Positions 1-6,418 of a stretch of 7,679 nucleotides of DNA are shown here, piece by piece. A model generated the notes under the pieces. That model did not search any database. It was not told the DNA's origin and saw only the letters and a list, made by a program, of their open reading frames with translations. A program made the position numbers and the translations under genes. The stretch comes from Bacteroidales bacterium (lineage in GTDB: Bacteria > Bacteroidota > Bacteroidia > Bacteroidales > WCHB1-69), in contig JAQUHH010000106.1 of NCBI GenBank assembly GCA_028683685.1, forward strand, positions 1-7,679, given 5' to 3'. The stretch's first letter is position 1. The number at the start of each line of letters is the position of its first letter.

Positions 1-243
1 CAGGGCAATCATGAAAAACAATTTCATCTTTCCTTTGGGATAGACTAAATGTTTCCGGAAAAAGATTAAGAGAATGAAAAATAATAAAACAGTCGAGATG
101 AGAAGTCGTAATGTTATGGTAGCTATGGGATTGTAGTATTCAAAAACTATTTTTGACCAAATAAAAGTAAGCCCCCAAAAGAGCATTGCAAGAATGGCAA
201 AACTGTATACTATAATTGAATTATTGCGGCTTTTATTTGTCAT
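1..243 (-). CDS. EamA/DMT-family transporter, N-terminal part (runs off left edge)
   Basis: The frame opens at the ATG at 243-241 (minus) and stays open for 81 codons to the window edge, so the C-terminus is missing. After a polar start (MTNKSRNN) come two hydrophobic segments. Residues of about 10-33 carry an FWGLTFIWSK stretch, and residues of about 41-61 carry a TLRLLIS stretch followed by a leucine/phenylalanine-rich helix and a basic FFRK end. The small-residue FWG..F..SK motif in helix 1 and the xxxRLLI start of helix 2 are typical of EamA (RhaT-type) drug/metabolite transporters, inner-membrane proteins that usually have 10 helices in about 300 residues. The substrate cannot be told from this fragment; members export amino acids, metabolites or nucleotide sugars. 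The gene lies 161 bases downstream of ribE on the same strand, with its own candidate promoter and a long inverted repeat between them, so it is probably transcribed separately. Confidence 0.85.
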   Translation of the reverse strand, partial: MTNKSRNNSIIVYSFAILAMLFWGLTFIWSKIVFEYYNPIATITLRLLISTVLLFFILLIFFRKHLVYPKGKMKLFFMIAL

Positions 244-260
244 GAACTTTTAAAATCGAG

Positions 261-268
261 CAAAAGTA
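261..268 (-). promoter_or_regulatory. Candidate Bacteroidota -7 promoter box for the EamA gene
   Basis: The minus strand reads TACTTTTG, an exact match to the Bacteroidota primary-sigma -7 consensus TAnnTTTG. It ends 17 bases before the ATG, the same distance as in front of the large secreted-protein gene at 3578. I see no good TTTG -33 box at the usual 19-21 base spacing; that position falls within the right arm of the inverted repeat at 280-330. An eight-base match with two free positions can occur by chance in AT-rich DNA. Confidence 0.4.
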
Positions 269-279
269 CATATTAATTT

Positions 280-330
280 AAGCTGAAAGTTAGAGTGTTG
301 TTTCATTAACAATAATCTAACTTTCAGCTT
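280..330. repeat. 15-bp perfect inverted repeat between ribE and the EamA gene
   Basis: Arms 280-294 (AAGCTGAAAGTTAGA) and 316-330 (its exact reverse complement) are separated by 21 bases. Within that spacer, 298-302 (TTGTT) and 308-312 (AACAA) can pair as well, so the whole 51 bases could fold into one long hairpin. Neither strand has a T-run after the stem, so it does not look like a standard intrinsic terminator. It lies just upstream of the EamA -7 box and overlaps the -33 region, which would suit an operator. It could also be a dispersed palindromic repeat or a 3'-end stabiliser for the ribE transcript. Confidence 0.6.
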
Positions 331-404
331 GTAAGCTCAATATTAAATATTGGATTGATTTTGTAAAGTGCTTTAATTTTGATAATAAAAGCGATTTACG
401 GATA

Positions 405-1007
405 TTAGCTTTTAATGTAATCTTCCATTAAGCGTTGAACGTATTTTCCTAAACTATCAAACTCGACATTGATAATGGTTCCGGGTTTAAAGTTATGGAA
501 ATTGGTCAGATTGTATGTGTAGGGGATAATCGCTACCGAAAATGTGTCTTTTGTTGGATCTACCACTGTCAAACTGACTCCATTAATACACACTGAACCT
601 TTAGAAACGGTGAAATTATTAAAACTGGGGTCGTATTTGAAATGGAATCTCCAACTGCCATCTTCTTCCGTGACTTTGGTGCAAACTGCTGTTTGGTCGA
701 CGTGACCCTGAACAATATGGCCATCAAAGCGGCTATTCATCAACATGCTTCGTTCAAGATTTACTTCATAACCAACTTCCCACGTGCTCAAATTGGTTTT
801 GTCCAAAGTTTCTTGAATGGCGGTAACTACGTATGTGTTTTTATCATAATCGACCTTTACAATGGTCAAGCAAACGCCATCGTGGGCCATGCTTTGGTCA
901 ATTTTTAACTCATTGGCAATGTTGGTTTCAATCGTATAATGAATATTTGATTGATCTCTTTCGATTTTGACGATTTTTCCGGTTAATTCTACTATTCCTG
1001 TAAACAT
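405..1007 (-). CDS. ribE: Riboflavin synthase (alpha subunit)
   Basis: Cytoplasmic enzyme for the last step of riboflavin synthesis: dismutation of two 6,7-dimethyl-8-ribityllumazine molecules into riboflavin and a pyrimidinedione that is recycled. At 200 residues it has the usual length. It shows the two tandem lumazine-binding barrels expected of the family. The first (about 1-97) has MFTGIVE at 1-7, HDGVCLT at 42-48 and NLERS at 83-87. The second (about 98-195) has the linking GHIVQGHVD at 96-104, KGSVCINGVSLT at 136-147, IIPYT at 160-164 and NVEFD at 180-184. Starting with MFTGIVE fixes the start codon. The ATG follows the stop of the secreted-protein gene by 6 bases, and no promoter box is visible between them, so it is probably read from the upstream gene's transcript or from a promoter inside that gene. 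No FMN riboswitch is evident. No other riboflavin genes are in the window. Confidence 0.97.
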   Translation of the reverse strand: MFTGIVELTGKIVKIERDQSNIHYTIETNIANELKIDQSMAHDGVCLTIVKVDYDKNTYVVTAIQETLDKTNLSTWEVGYEVNLERSMLMNSRFDGHIVQGHVDQTAVCTKVTEEDGSWRFHFKYDPSFNNFTVSKGSVCINGVSLTVVDPTKDTFSVAIIPYTYNLTNFHNFKPGTIINVEFDSLGKYVQRLMEDYIKS

Positions 1008-1013
1008 AATTTT

Positions 1014-3578
1014 TTATCTTAATAAGGTTACACTTCCACTTAATACTCTATGTTTGATACCGCCTATGCGGTATTCATAAACGTCGCAAATATAGTAATA
1101 AACTCCTTCAGCACAATTTTGTCCTGAAAATTTATCTTTCCCGTCCCACATAATATCTGGATTTTCACTGGTATAAACGACTACTCCCCAACGATTATAA
1201 ATGATGATTTTAATTTTTTCAACAAAATCATAGGGAAAGGGTCTGAAGTAATCATTCGATCCATCTCCGTTGGGTGTGAAAATATTGGGCAATTCGTATG
1301 GATTACATTCTTCCAGGTCGATGCATGCAAAGTTGCTCAATGGGCTTCGATTCCATGCAGAGTCAACAGCAATTACGGCATAGCATCCTGCAAGTATGTC
1401 AAATTGAGTGATTTCGTATGAATTTATTTGATTCGAAGTGGAATCTAAGACCGAAAATTGTCCATCTCCGCTAGTGTTGTAATAAATATAGTATCCATTA
1501 ATGTCGCTTAAACAGGAGTCTGCAGGTAAAGTCCACGTTAATGTATTTTGAATGCAATCGGTGCTTGCTGTTAGAATTGGACGACAAGGTGCTTCATTAT
1601 CGATGGGAGTTGCACAACGAATTTGTGAGAAATTTATTAGAGGTGAAGTAATGCCATCAATGCTGTAATCGCCAGTGCTTCTTACGTAATAACAATATTC
1701 TTGTCCGTTTTCAAGTGGAAAGTCTGAAAAATTGCGAATAAATGTTGTTCCAATGGAGTCAAACTCCGTTTCAAAAGGTGATTTGCGAAAGATGGAATAT
1801 TCTTCATTTATCCAAGGAACATATTCGTTCCATGAAATGGAAATGCGTTGGTCGTTTGCTTGTAGATTGATAAAAACGCTTCCAGCAGGATTGGATGTTC
1901 CAATGTGAAAATCATTATTGGGAGTTCGATTGTGTAATTCTACACGATAAAACCAAGCTTGGGAAAGGGTGTTTATGTTTTCTTCTACAAAAATGGTGTC
2001 ATTGAGGTCGTTAAATGTGGCGATGGAAGTGTATGTTCCATTTAAAATATTTGATTTTTGAAGAATATATTCATACGGACCAGGAAATTGAACAGAGTTG
2101 ATTTCAGTGGGTTTTGACCATGCAATGTACATTTTTCCATTTGTCTCATCAGTTTCTTTAACACTTACGTGAGTGATGATTGGAACATCTTTGAAGAGGG
2201 AAGTGCAAACTTCTTCGGAAGCATAACTTTCGGCAAAATCAGGAAATGTAGCAATTACAACGTAGCAGTATTGATTGCCGTAATTGAGCCCTAAACCATT
2301 ATTGTTATCAATAAAGATAGTGTCATTAATGGAATTTGTTCCTCCAATAAATTGAAATCCGGTGTATGCAGGTACGCCTGTTTCGCAGTAATCATGCACC
2401 CAGCCCGAAGGTCCGTTGTGTCGGTACACTTTATATCCGTTGGCATTGCTGCATTGATGTTTGTTCCATGAAACGTCAATGGAGTTGCCAAGTGGTTCTA
2501 CATTGACATTTTCAGGAGCCGGAGCAACAACGGTAACACGCATTGATTTCATAGAAACTAAATTAATGGGAGTTCCATTATCTTGTGCTTTAAAATTGAA
2601 TTGATATGGTTGTTTTTGAACGTGGCTGCAATTGGTATTCCATGTGAGTTGAGATTGCACATATCCAAATCCAAAAATCGGTTGTGGAAAAAGAGCGGGG
2701 GAATTAGCAATGTTTAGCGGGCCTCCTGTTGCAGTGAGTGTTATTTTGTCTCCATCAGAGTCAAATGCACTAACGAGCGTATTTAATGTATTCCCAGCAA
2801 CAATGCAGGTGTCAGTGAGTGCTGTAATAAGTGGCGGCTGATTATTACATGCACCAATGTAGATTTGCATGTCTCTTAATACAGTGCCAATTAAAATACT
2901 ACTTCGCCATTCCTCAATTAAAATGGCAATATTGTACTCGCCTTGCAAAATGGGACTGTCCCAATACAAATCTCCTGTAATTGGGTCAATACTAATGGAA
3001 TTAGAAGCAAGGGGAAGAGAATAGCCCGGAACAACTTCGCCATTTAATCCTAAACAAGTGACTAATTTGTATGACAAACTGTCTCCATCGGGGTCGTATG
3101 CACCGGGATTGTGATAAAAAGGAACATTTACACATCCATTGTCAATAGGCTCATTGAGTAAGACAGGAGAGCTGTTTTCTCCCAAAAAGGGATTTATGAC
3201 AAGAGTTGTTTTGAGATAAAAAGGAATGTTTACTGAGTTTGGAATATTTATGATTCCATAGTTTCTGTTCGGATCTTCCATCGAAATGGTGTATGTTCCT
3301 GGTGCAGGGAATGTGTGATTGGCAATATATGTGTTTTTGGAAATATCGCCCGGTAAATCGATTTTTTCAATTCTTTGAACGGTCGACATGGAACCGTCTC
3401 CCCAAACCATGTCTATAGTAGGGCGGTCGGCTGGACTGGGAGTATAAGTGAAGGTAACCAAAGAAAAACGATACGTAAGTCCACTTACATGAGTATATGT
3501 AATTTCTCCCGCTCTCTGATGCGTAGAAAACGCTGCCAAAGATGAAATTAAAAACAGTATGAGAAATAATCTTTTCAT
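1014..3578 (-). CDS. Secreted multidomain protein with T9SS type B sorting domain (gliding-motility-associated C-terminal domain)
   Basis: A large exported protein of 854 residues, probably surface-attached or released. A signal peptide covers about 1-18 (MKRLFLILFLISSLAAFS), followed by a THQRAGEITY start and a WGDGS motif at 59-63, an N-terminal region common in this protein class. YDPDGDSLSY (161-170) and FDSDGDKITL (272-281) mark two Ig/cadherin-like repeats. Four fibronectin type III-like segments follow at about 352-460, 465-570, 571-655 and 664-752, recognised by IDVSWNKH, MYIAWSKP, ISISWNEY and LTWTLP strands and Y-C-Y/V strands. The C-terminal 92 residues are a CHU_C/type B sorting domain: LPNIFTPNGDG at 763-773, NRWG at 795-798, WDGK at 811-814 and EGVYYY at 824-829, ending in a basic tail. 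In this family the tail directs export through the type IX secretion system after Sec export. I see no enzymatic domain; an adhesive or structural role is an inference. No T9SS machinery gene is nearby. ribE follows after 6 bases. Confidence 0.95.
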   Translation of the reverse strand: MKRLFLILFLISSLAAFSTHQRAGEITYTHVSGLTYRFSLVTFTYTPSPADRPTIDMVWGDGSMSTVQRIEKIDLPGDISKNTYIANHTFPAPGTYTISMEDPNRNYGIINIPNSVNIPFYLKTTLVINPFLGENSSPVLLNEPIDNGCVNVPFYHNPGAYDPDGDSLSYKLVTCLGLNGEVVPGYSLPLASNSISIDPITGDLYWDSPILQGEYNIAILIEEWRSSILIGTVLRDMQIYIGACNNQPPLITALTDTCIVAGNTLNTLVSAFDSDGDKITLTATGGPLNIANSPALFPQPIFGFGYVQSQLTWNTNCSHVQKQPYQFNFKAQDNGTPINLVSMKSMRVTVVAPAPENVNVEPLGNSIDVSWNKHQCSNANGYKVYRHNGPSGWVHDYCETGVPAYTGFQFIGGTNSINDTIFIDNNNGLGLNYGNQYCYVVIATFPDFAESYASEEVCTSLFKDVPIITHVSVKETDETNGKMYIAWSKPTEINSVQFPGPYEYILQKSNILNGTYTSIATFNDLNDTIFVEENINTLSQAWFYRVELHNRTPNNDFHIGTSNPAGSVFINLQANDQRISISWNEYVPWINEEYSIFRKSPFETEFDSIGTTFIRNFSDFPLENGQEYCYYVRSTGDYSIDGITSPLINFSQIRCATPIDNEAPCRPILTASTDCIQNTLTWTLPADSCLSDINGYYIYYNTSGDGQFSVLDSTSNQINSYEITQFDILAGCYAVIAVDSAWNRSPLSNFACIDLEECNPYELPNIFTPNGDGSNDYFRPFPYDFVEKIKIIIYNRWGVVVYTSENPDIMWDGKDKFSGQNCAEGVYYYICDVYEYRIGGIKHRVLSGSVTLLR

Positions 3579-3595
3579 GTGTAAACTTAGTAACG

Positions 3596-3603
3596 CAAAG
3601 TTA
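3596..3603 (-). promoter_or_regulatory. Candidate -7 promoter box for the T9SS cargo gene
   Basis: The minus strand reads TAACTTTG, an exact TAnnTTTG match, ending 17 bases before the ATG at 3578. A GTTG sits 17 bases further upstream, close to but shorter than the usual TTTG spacing. If real, it would also drive ribE. The leader would be only about 10 bases. Confidence 0.45.
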
Positions 3604-3683
3604 GCAGTTTTAGTTTAATTCAACGACTTCTTTGAGGTAAATGTTCGCTAAATTATACATTATTATTTAAGAAAGTGCTAATA

Positions 3684-3794
3684 AAAAGAAAATTGAGAAA
3701 GTTGAGCAGTCGCAAATGAGCAGGCTAATAAAAAAAACGCTCAGCATGCTGAGCGTTTTTTTTAATGAAAATTATTTTTTTAGAGCAATCCTCT
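3684..3794. repeat. Direct repeat, copy A: duplicate of the 3' end and terminator of the peptidase gene
   Basis: This 111-base stretch matches 4144-4253 with one single-base gap in an A-run and one substitution (T at 3762, A at 4221). It contains, on the minus strand, the codons AGA GGA TTG CTC TAA that end the M3 peptidase, then the palindromic terminator and about 46 more bases. Here those codons are detached from any reading frame: the frame upstream of them meets a stop within seven codons. The copy ends at 3794, and the terminal repeat of the 349-bp element begins at 3795. Because copy B is continuous with the peptidase gene, copy A is the end carrying the original downstream flank. Confidence 0.93.
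3730..3763. terminator. Bidirectional palindromic terminator (copy A)
   Basis: An 18-base perfect palindrome (3738-3755, CGCTCAGCATGCTGAGCG) is flanked by eight A and eight T, so all 34 bases are self-complementary. The hairpin has a 7-bp G/C-rich stem with a CATG loop and a T-tract on both strands, so it could stop transcription from either side. It is the duplicate of the peptidase terminator and has no gene ending next to it now. It lies about 150 bases upstream of the T9SS cargo start and could block read-through into it. Confidence 0.85.
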
Positions 3795-3807
3795 CCTGAC
3801 ATCGACA
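3795..3807 (+). repeat. Left terminal inverted repeat of the 349-bp element
   Basis: CCTGACATCGACA, paired with 4131-4143 with a single mismatch at position 7. Beyond position 13 the two ends diverge, and outside the element only one further base pair is possible. Confidence 0.65.
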
Positions 3808-3928
3808 ACGCTTCACCCTAATTGAAAAAGGGAAAATGCAATTGCGCAAAACTGGTGAAATTAAATTTGCTAATTACAATCACGATTTTGTTAAAAATTG
3901 CGACGCCGTAAGTGTCGAATATTAATAG

Positions 3929-3950
3929 CCCCGCATGAAATGCGGGGTTT
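3929..3950 (+). terminator. Terminator-like hairpin inside the 349-bp element
   Basis: CCCCGCA (3929-3935) pairs perfectly with TGCGGGG (3941-3947) around a TGAAA loop and is followed on the plus strand by TTT-G-A-TGTT. The G/C-rich stem is strong but the T-run is short, so it is a plausible but weak plus-strand terminator. It begins three bases after the stop codon of a 29-codon frame (3836-3925). On the minus strand the following bases are not T-rich. Confidence 0.5.
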
Positions 3951-3969
3951 GATGTTAAAAAGTATAAAT

Positions 3970-4018
3970 GATTTTGGCGAAAAATTTGCTTCGATGTTGC
4001 AAATTTTATGACAAAATC
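3970..4018. repeat. Long two-step hairpin inside the 349-bp element
   Basis: An outer stem pairs GATTTTG (3970-3976) with CAAAATC (4012-4018). An inner stem pairs AAAATTTGC (3981-3989) with GCAAATTTT (3999-4007). The two are separated by a 4x4 internal loop and closed by a 9-base loop (TTCGATGTT). Both stems are exact. Extended folds like this are common inside MITE-type elements. Whether it acts as DNA or RNA is not visible. Confidence 0.5.
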
Positions 4019-4130
4019 AATTCATTTGATATTTATTTTTTGGATTTAAAAAAACCGATTCACCCATTTCGTTGAATTAAGTTCTCTAAATAATTGATTA
4101 ATTGGTGTTTGTAAAATGATTTAAAAAAAG

Positions 4131-4143
4131 TGTCGAAGTCAGG
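4131..4143 (-). repeat. Right terminal inverted repeat of the 349-bp element
   Basis: TGTCGAAGTCAGG, the reverse complement of CCTGACTTCGACA, matching the left end at 12 of 13 positions. Copy B of the direct repeat begins at the next base. Confidence 0.65.
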
Positions 4144-4253
4144 AAAAGAAAATTGAGAAAGTTGAGCAGTCGCAAATGAGCAGGCTAATAAAAAAACGCT
4201 CAGCATGCTGAGCGTTTTTTATAATGAAAATTATTTTTTTAGAGCAATCCTCT
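4144..4253. repeat. Direct repeat, copy B: native 3' end of the peptidase gene
   Basis: This 110-base copy is continuous with the peptidase coding sequence and covers its last four codons (RGLL), the stop, and the terminator. Identity to 3684-3794 is total apart from one gap and one substitution, so the duplication is recent or maintained. The match ends sharply at 4253/3794, inside the coding sequence, and at 4144/3684 on the other side. Confidence 0.93.
4190..4220 (-). terminator. Intrinsic terminator of the M3 peptidase gene (copy B)
   Basis: The 18-base palindrome at 4197-4214 (CGCTCAGCATGCTGAGCG) lies 24 bases past the peptidase stop and is followed on the minus strand by seven T. It matches copy A except for one fewer A and a T-run cut to six by an A at 4221. 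It would also work on the plus strand. Confidence 0.88.
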
Positions 4254-6341
4254 GTTTTTAAGTAAAGCCTCTATTGAGGGTTCTTTGCCTCTGAAATCCA
4301 GATACATTTGGAGAGGATCTTTTGTATTTCCTTTTTCAAGAATTTTCTTTCTAAAATCAGTGGCTACTTTTTTATTAAAGATATCGCCCGTTTCTTCAAA
4401 CGCTAAAAACGCATCTGAATCAAGTACCTCTGACCACAAATAACTGTAATAACCAGAGGAATATCCGCCTGCAAAAATATGTTGGAAGTATGTGCTTCTG
4501 TATCTTGGAGCAATCGCAGAAATCAAACCGATTTTTTTCATATTTTCTTCTTCAAACTGACTTGGACTTTTACCTTCATCAAGTGGCATTGAATGATACA
4601 ACATGTCTAAATATGCTGCTGCTGTAAATTCAACAGTGGCAAATCCTTGATTAAATTTCGAGCTATTGCTGATTTTTTTAATTAATTCATCTGGAATTGC
4701 TTTGTTGGTTTTATAATGTTTTGCATATTGTTTTAATACCAATGGTTGAGTTGCCCAATGTTCCATTATTTGTGAAGGTAATTCTACGAAATCTCTAGGA
4801 ACAGAGATGCTTCCTTTGTATTGACAGTTGGAAACAAGGGAATGGATGGCATGACCAAATTCGTGAAAGAAAGTTTCTACTTCGTCGATGTTGAGTAATG
4901 CAGGAAGATTGCCTGTGGGACGGGTGAAATTGCAAACAATGGATACTATTGGTAAAACACGTTTCCCATCTTTGTAATATGCTGATTGATAGGTTGTACA
5001 CCATGCACCACCACGTTTGCTCGCTCTTGGATGGAAATCCATCATTAATACACCCAGCTGTTTTTTGTCGCCGTCGGCAACTTCAAAAGTAACAACTTCG
5101 GGATGATAAACAGGTGCATTTTTAAGTTCTTTAAACGACATGCCGTAAAGTTTATTGGTCACCCAAAAGATTCCATCTCTTACATTTTCTAATTTAAAAT
5201 AGGGACGTAATTCTTCTTCGTCTATATCATATTTTTGTTTACGAAGTTTTTCAGAATAATACCACCAGTCCCATGATTCAATTTTTTCAATTTCGTCATT
5301 TTCTAATTTTGAAATATGTAATAATTCTTCTTCCTCTTTTTTTGCCATTTTAATAGCTGGTTCCCAAATTTGATCTAAAAGTTCAAAAACTTTATGTGGC
5401 TTTTTTGCCATATTTTGTTCTAAAACAAATTCGGCATGGGTTTTATATCCCAAGAGATTTGCTCTTTCATTGCGGTTTTTTACCAATAAAATAATAATTT
5501 TATTGTTGTCAAATTCATTTCCACGGTTTGCTCTGTTTAAGTAAGCATTGTATAATGTAGCTCTTAATTTACGATTTTCTGCATATTGTAAAAAAGGAAT
5601 CATACTTGGTTTGTCAAGTGTAAATACCCAGCTGTTGGGGAGATTTCTTGCTTGGGCAGCTTCGCGAGCGGCACTGATAATGGATTCAGGCAAACCTTTT
5701 AAATCCGATTCTTTTTCAATTACTAAAACAAAACTGTTGTTTTCTGCTAAGAGATTGTCGCCAAAGTTTAAAGTAAGTTTTGATAATTCAGCGTTTATTT
5801 CTCGTAAACGATTTTTTTGGTCTTTGTTTAATTTTGCTCCATTGCGAATGAATTTTTTATAATAAGTCTCGCTAAGTCTAATTTGTTCAGAATTTAGTTT
5901 TGATTTTTCTCTGGTATTGTAAACGGTTTCAATTCTTTTAAAAAGCTCTTCATTTAAACTGATGTTGTCGGAATGTGCGGAAAGTTTAGGAAATATTTCT
6001 CCCGCAATTTTCTGAAGTTCGGGACTTGTATTGGCCGAACGTAAATTTGAAAATACAGAACTTACTTTGTTCAAAAGCAAATTTGAGTTTTCAATAGCCT
6101 CGATGGTGTTTTTAAAAGTAGGAGTCTCTTTATTCGCTACAATCGCCTGTATAGCAATCTCTTGTTGCTTCATGCCCGTTAAAAAAGCAGGAATAAAGTG
6201 TTCTGGCTGAATTTTTTCAAAAGGAGGAATTCCATAGGGTGTTTTCCACTCTTCTAAAAAAGGATTTTTGGCGTCTTTTTGTCCAAATGCTCCTTGAACT
6301 ACAAATACCGCAAGGATAATCATCTTAAGTTTTTTTTTCAT
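4239..6341 (-). CDS. dcp: Exported M3-family zinc metallopeptidase (peptidyl-dipeptidase Dcp-like)
   Basis: At 700 residues it has family length. It probably removes dipeptides from the C-terminus of short peptides, or acts as an oligopeptidase. The zinc site is clear: HEFGH at 493-497 supplies two histidine ligands and catalytic Glu494, and Glu520 in PRDFVELPSQ is the expected third ligand, spaced two residues closer than I recall for E. coli Dcp. The substrate-side signature follows at 614-636 (YRSTYFQHIFAGGYSSGYYSY region). The N-terminal half (about 25-400) is the helical M3 clamp, with NPF..W.TPYGIPPFEKI near its start. Residues of about 1-20 form a signal peptide (basic MKKKLK, hydrophobic core, AFG before QKDAKN), so this protein should be exported, whereas E. 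coli Dcp has no typical signal peptide. It lies 77 bases downstream of the thioredoxin-like gene, possibly in the same transcript; the gap has no convincing promoter box. Its last four codons and terminator are duplicated at 3684-3794. Confidence 0.95.
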   Translation of the reverse strand: MKKKLKMIILAVFVVQGAFGQKDAKNPFLEEWKTPYGIPPFEKIQPEHFIPAFLTGMKQQEIAIQAIVANKETPTFKNTIEAIENSNLLLNKVSSVFSNLRSANTSPELQKIAGEIFPKLSAHSDNISLNEELFKRIETVYNTREKSKLNSEQIRLSETYYKKFIRNGAKLNKDQKNRLREINAELSKLTLNFGDNLLAENNSFVLVIEKESDLKGLPESIISAAREAAQARNLPNSWVFTLDKPSMIPFLQYAENRKLRATLYNAYLNRANRGNEFDNNKIIILLVKNRNERANLLGYKTHAEFVLEQNMAKKPHKVFELLDQIWEPAIKMAKKEEEELLHISKLENDEIEKIESWDWWYYSEKLRKQKYDIDEEELRPYFKLENVRDGIFWVTNKLYGMSFKELKNAPVYHPEVVTFEVADGDKKQLGVLMMDFHPRASKRGGAWCTTYQSAYYKDGKRVLPIVSIVCNFTRPTGNLPALLNIDEVETFFHEFGHAIHSLVSNCQYKGSISVPRDFVELPSQIMEHWATQPLVLKQYAKHYKTNKAIPDELIKKISNSSKFNQGFATVEFTAAAYLDMLYHSMPLDEGKSPSQFEEENMKKIGLISAIAPRYRSTYFQHIFAGGYSSGYYSYLWSEVLDSDAFLAFEETGDIFNKKVATDFRKKILEKGNTKDPLQMYLDFRGKEPSIEALLKNRGLL

Positions 6342-6418
6342 TGGATATGTTTTGTTTATTTCTGTTTTGTTTTTTTCTGAATTATAAAAACTCGAAAAAT
6401 ATCTTTTGGAAGACTTTT

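Larger units (their letters stand above)
3795..4143. mobile_element. 349-bp MITE-like element of unknown family
   Basis: The ends are inverted repeats: 3795-3807 (CCTGACATCGACA) and 4131-4143 (TGTCGAAGTCAGG, reverse complement CCTGACTTCGACA), matching at 12 of 13 positions. Each end abuts one copy of the 110-bp direct repeat with no intervening base. The segment carries no transposase and no long open frame. It holds a terminator-like hairpin at 3929-3950, a long AT-rich hairpin at 3970-4018, and a 29-codon frame at 3836-3925 of doubtful meaning. A 10-base stretch of the right end (AAGTGTCGAA, 4128-4137) recurs internally at 3910-3919. Size, ends and lack of genes suit a miniature non-autonomous transposable element. 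A duplication this long is not typical of any insertion sequence I know, so a remnant of an integrated element is an alternative. Confidence 0.6.

Noticed and set aside
386..414. 7-bp AT-rich stem around the ribE stop codon as a terminator
   Set aside because: The stem TAAAAGC/GCTTTTA has few G/C pairs, a 15-base loop and no following T-run beyond its own arm, so it is too weak to call.
642..908. Open frame of 88 codons on the plus strand
   Set aside because: It lies entirely antisense to ribE, whose family motifs run through the same bases. Its translation has no family features.
2291..2491. Open frame of 66 codons on the minus strand in another frame
   Set aside because: It lies inside the T9SS cargo gene, where the fibronectin-like domains are continuous. 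No promoter or ribosome site supports it.
3836..3925. 29-codon frame inside the 349-bp element as a real protein gene
   Set aside because: It has no family match that I recognise, no promoter box, and its purine-rich stretch is too close to the ATG for a normal ribosome site. It is kept only as an observation under the element.
3684..4253. CRISPR array
   Set aside because: Only two repeat units, 110 bp long and 349 bp apart, one overlapping a coding sequence. There is no short regular repeat and spacer pattern and no cas gene.
4795..5004. Open frame of 69 codons on the minus strand
   Set aside because: Out-of-frame overlap with the part of the peptidase gene that encodes the zinc site, which is clearly the real frame.
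5548..5862. Open frame of 104 codons on the plus strand
   Set aside because: Antisense to the M3 peptidase, in a region where the peptidase frame is intact. It is a by-product of AT-rich codon use.
6342..6418. Promoter in the gap upstream of the M3 peptidase
   Set aside because: TATTTTTC (one mismatch to TAnnTTTG) and a TATAAT occur, but neither has a supporting upstream box. In a gap this AT-rich they are not convincing.
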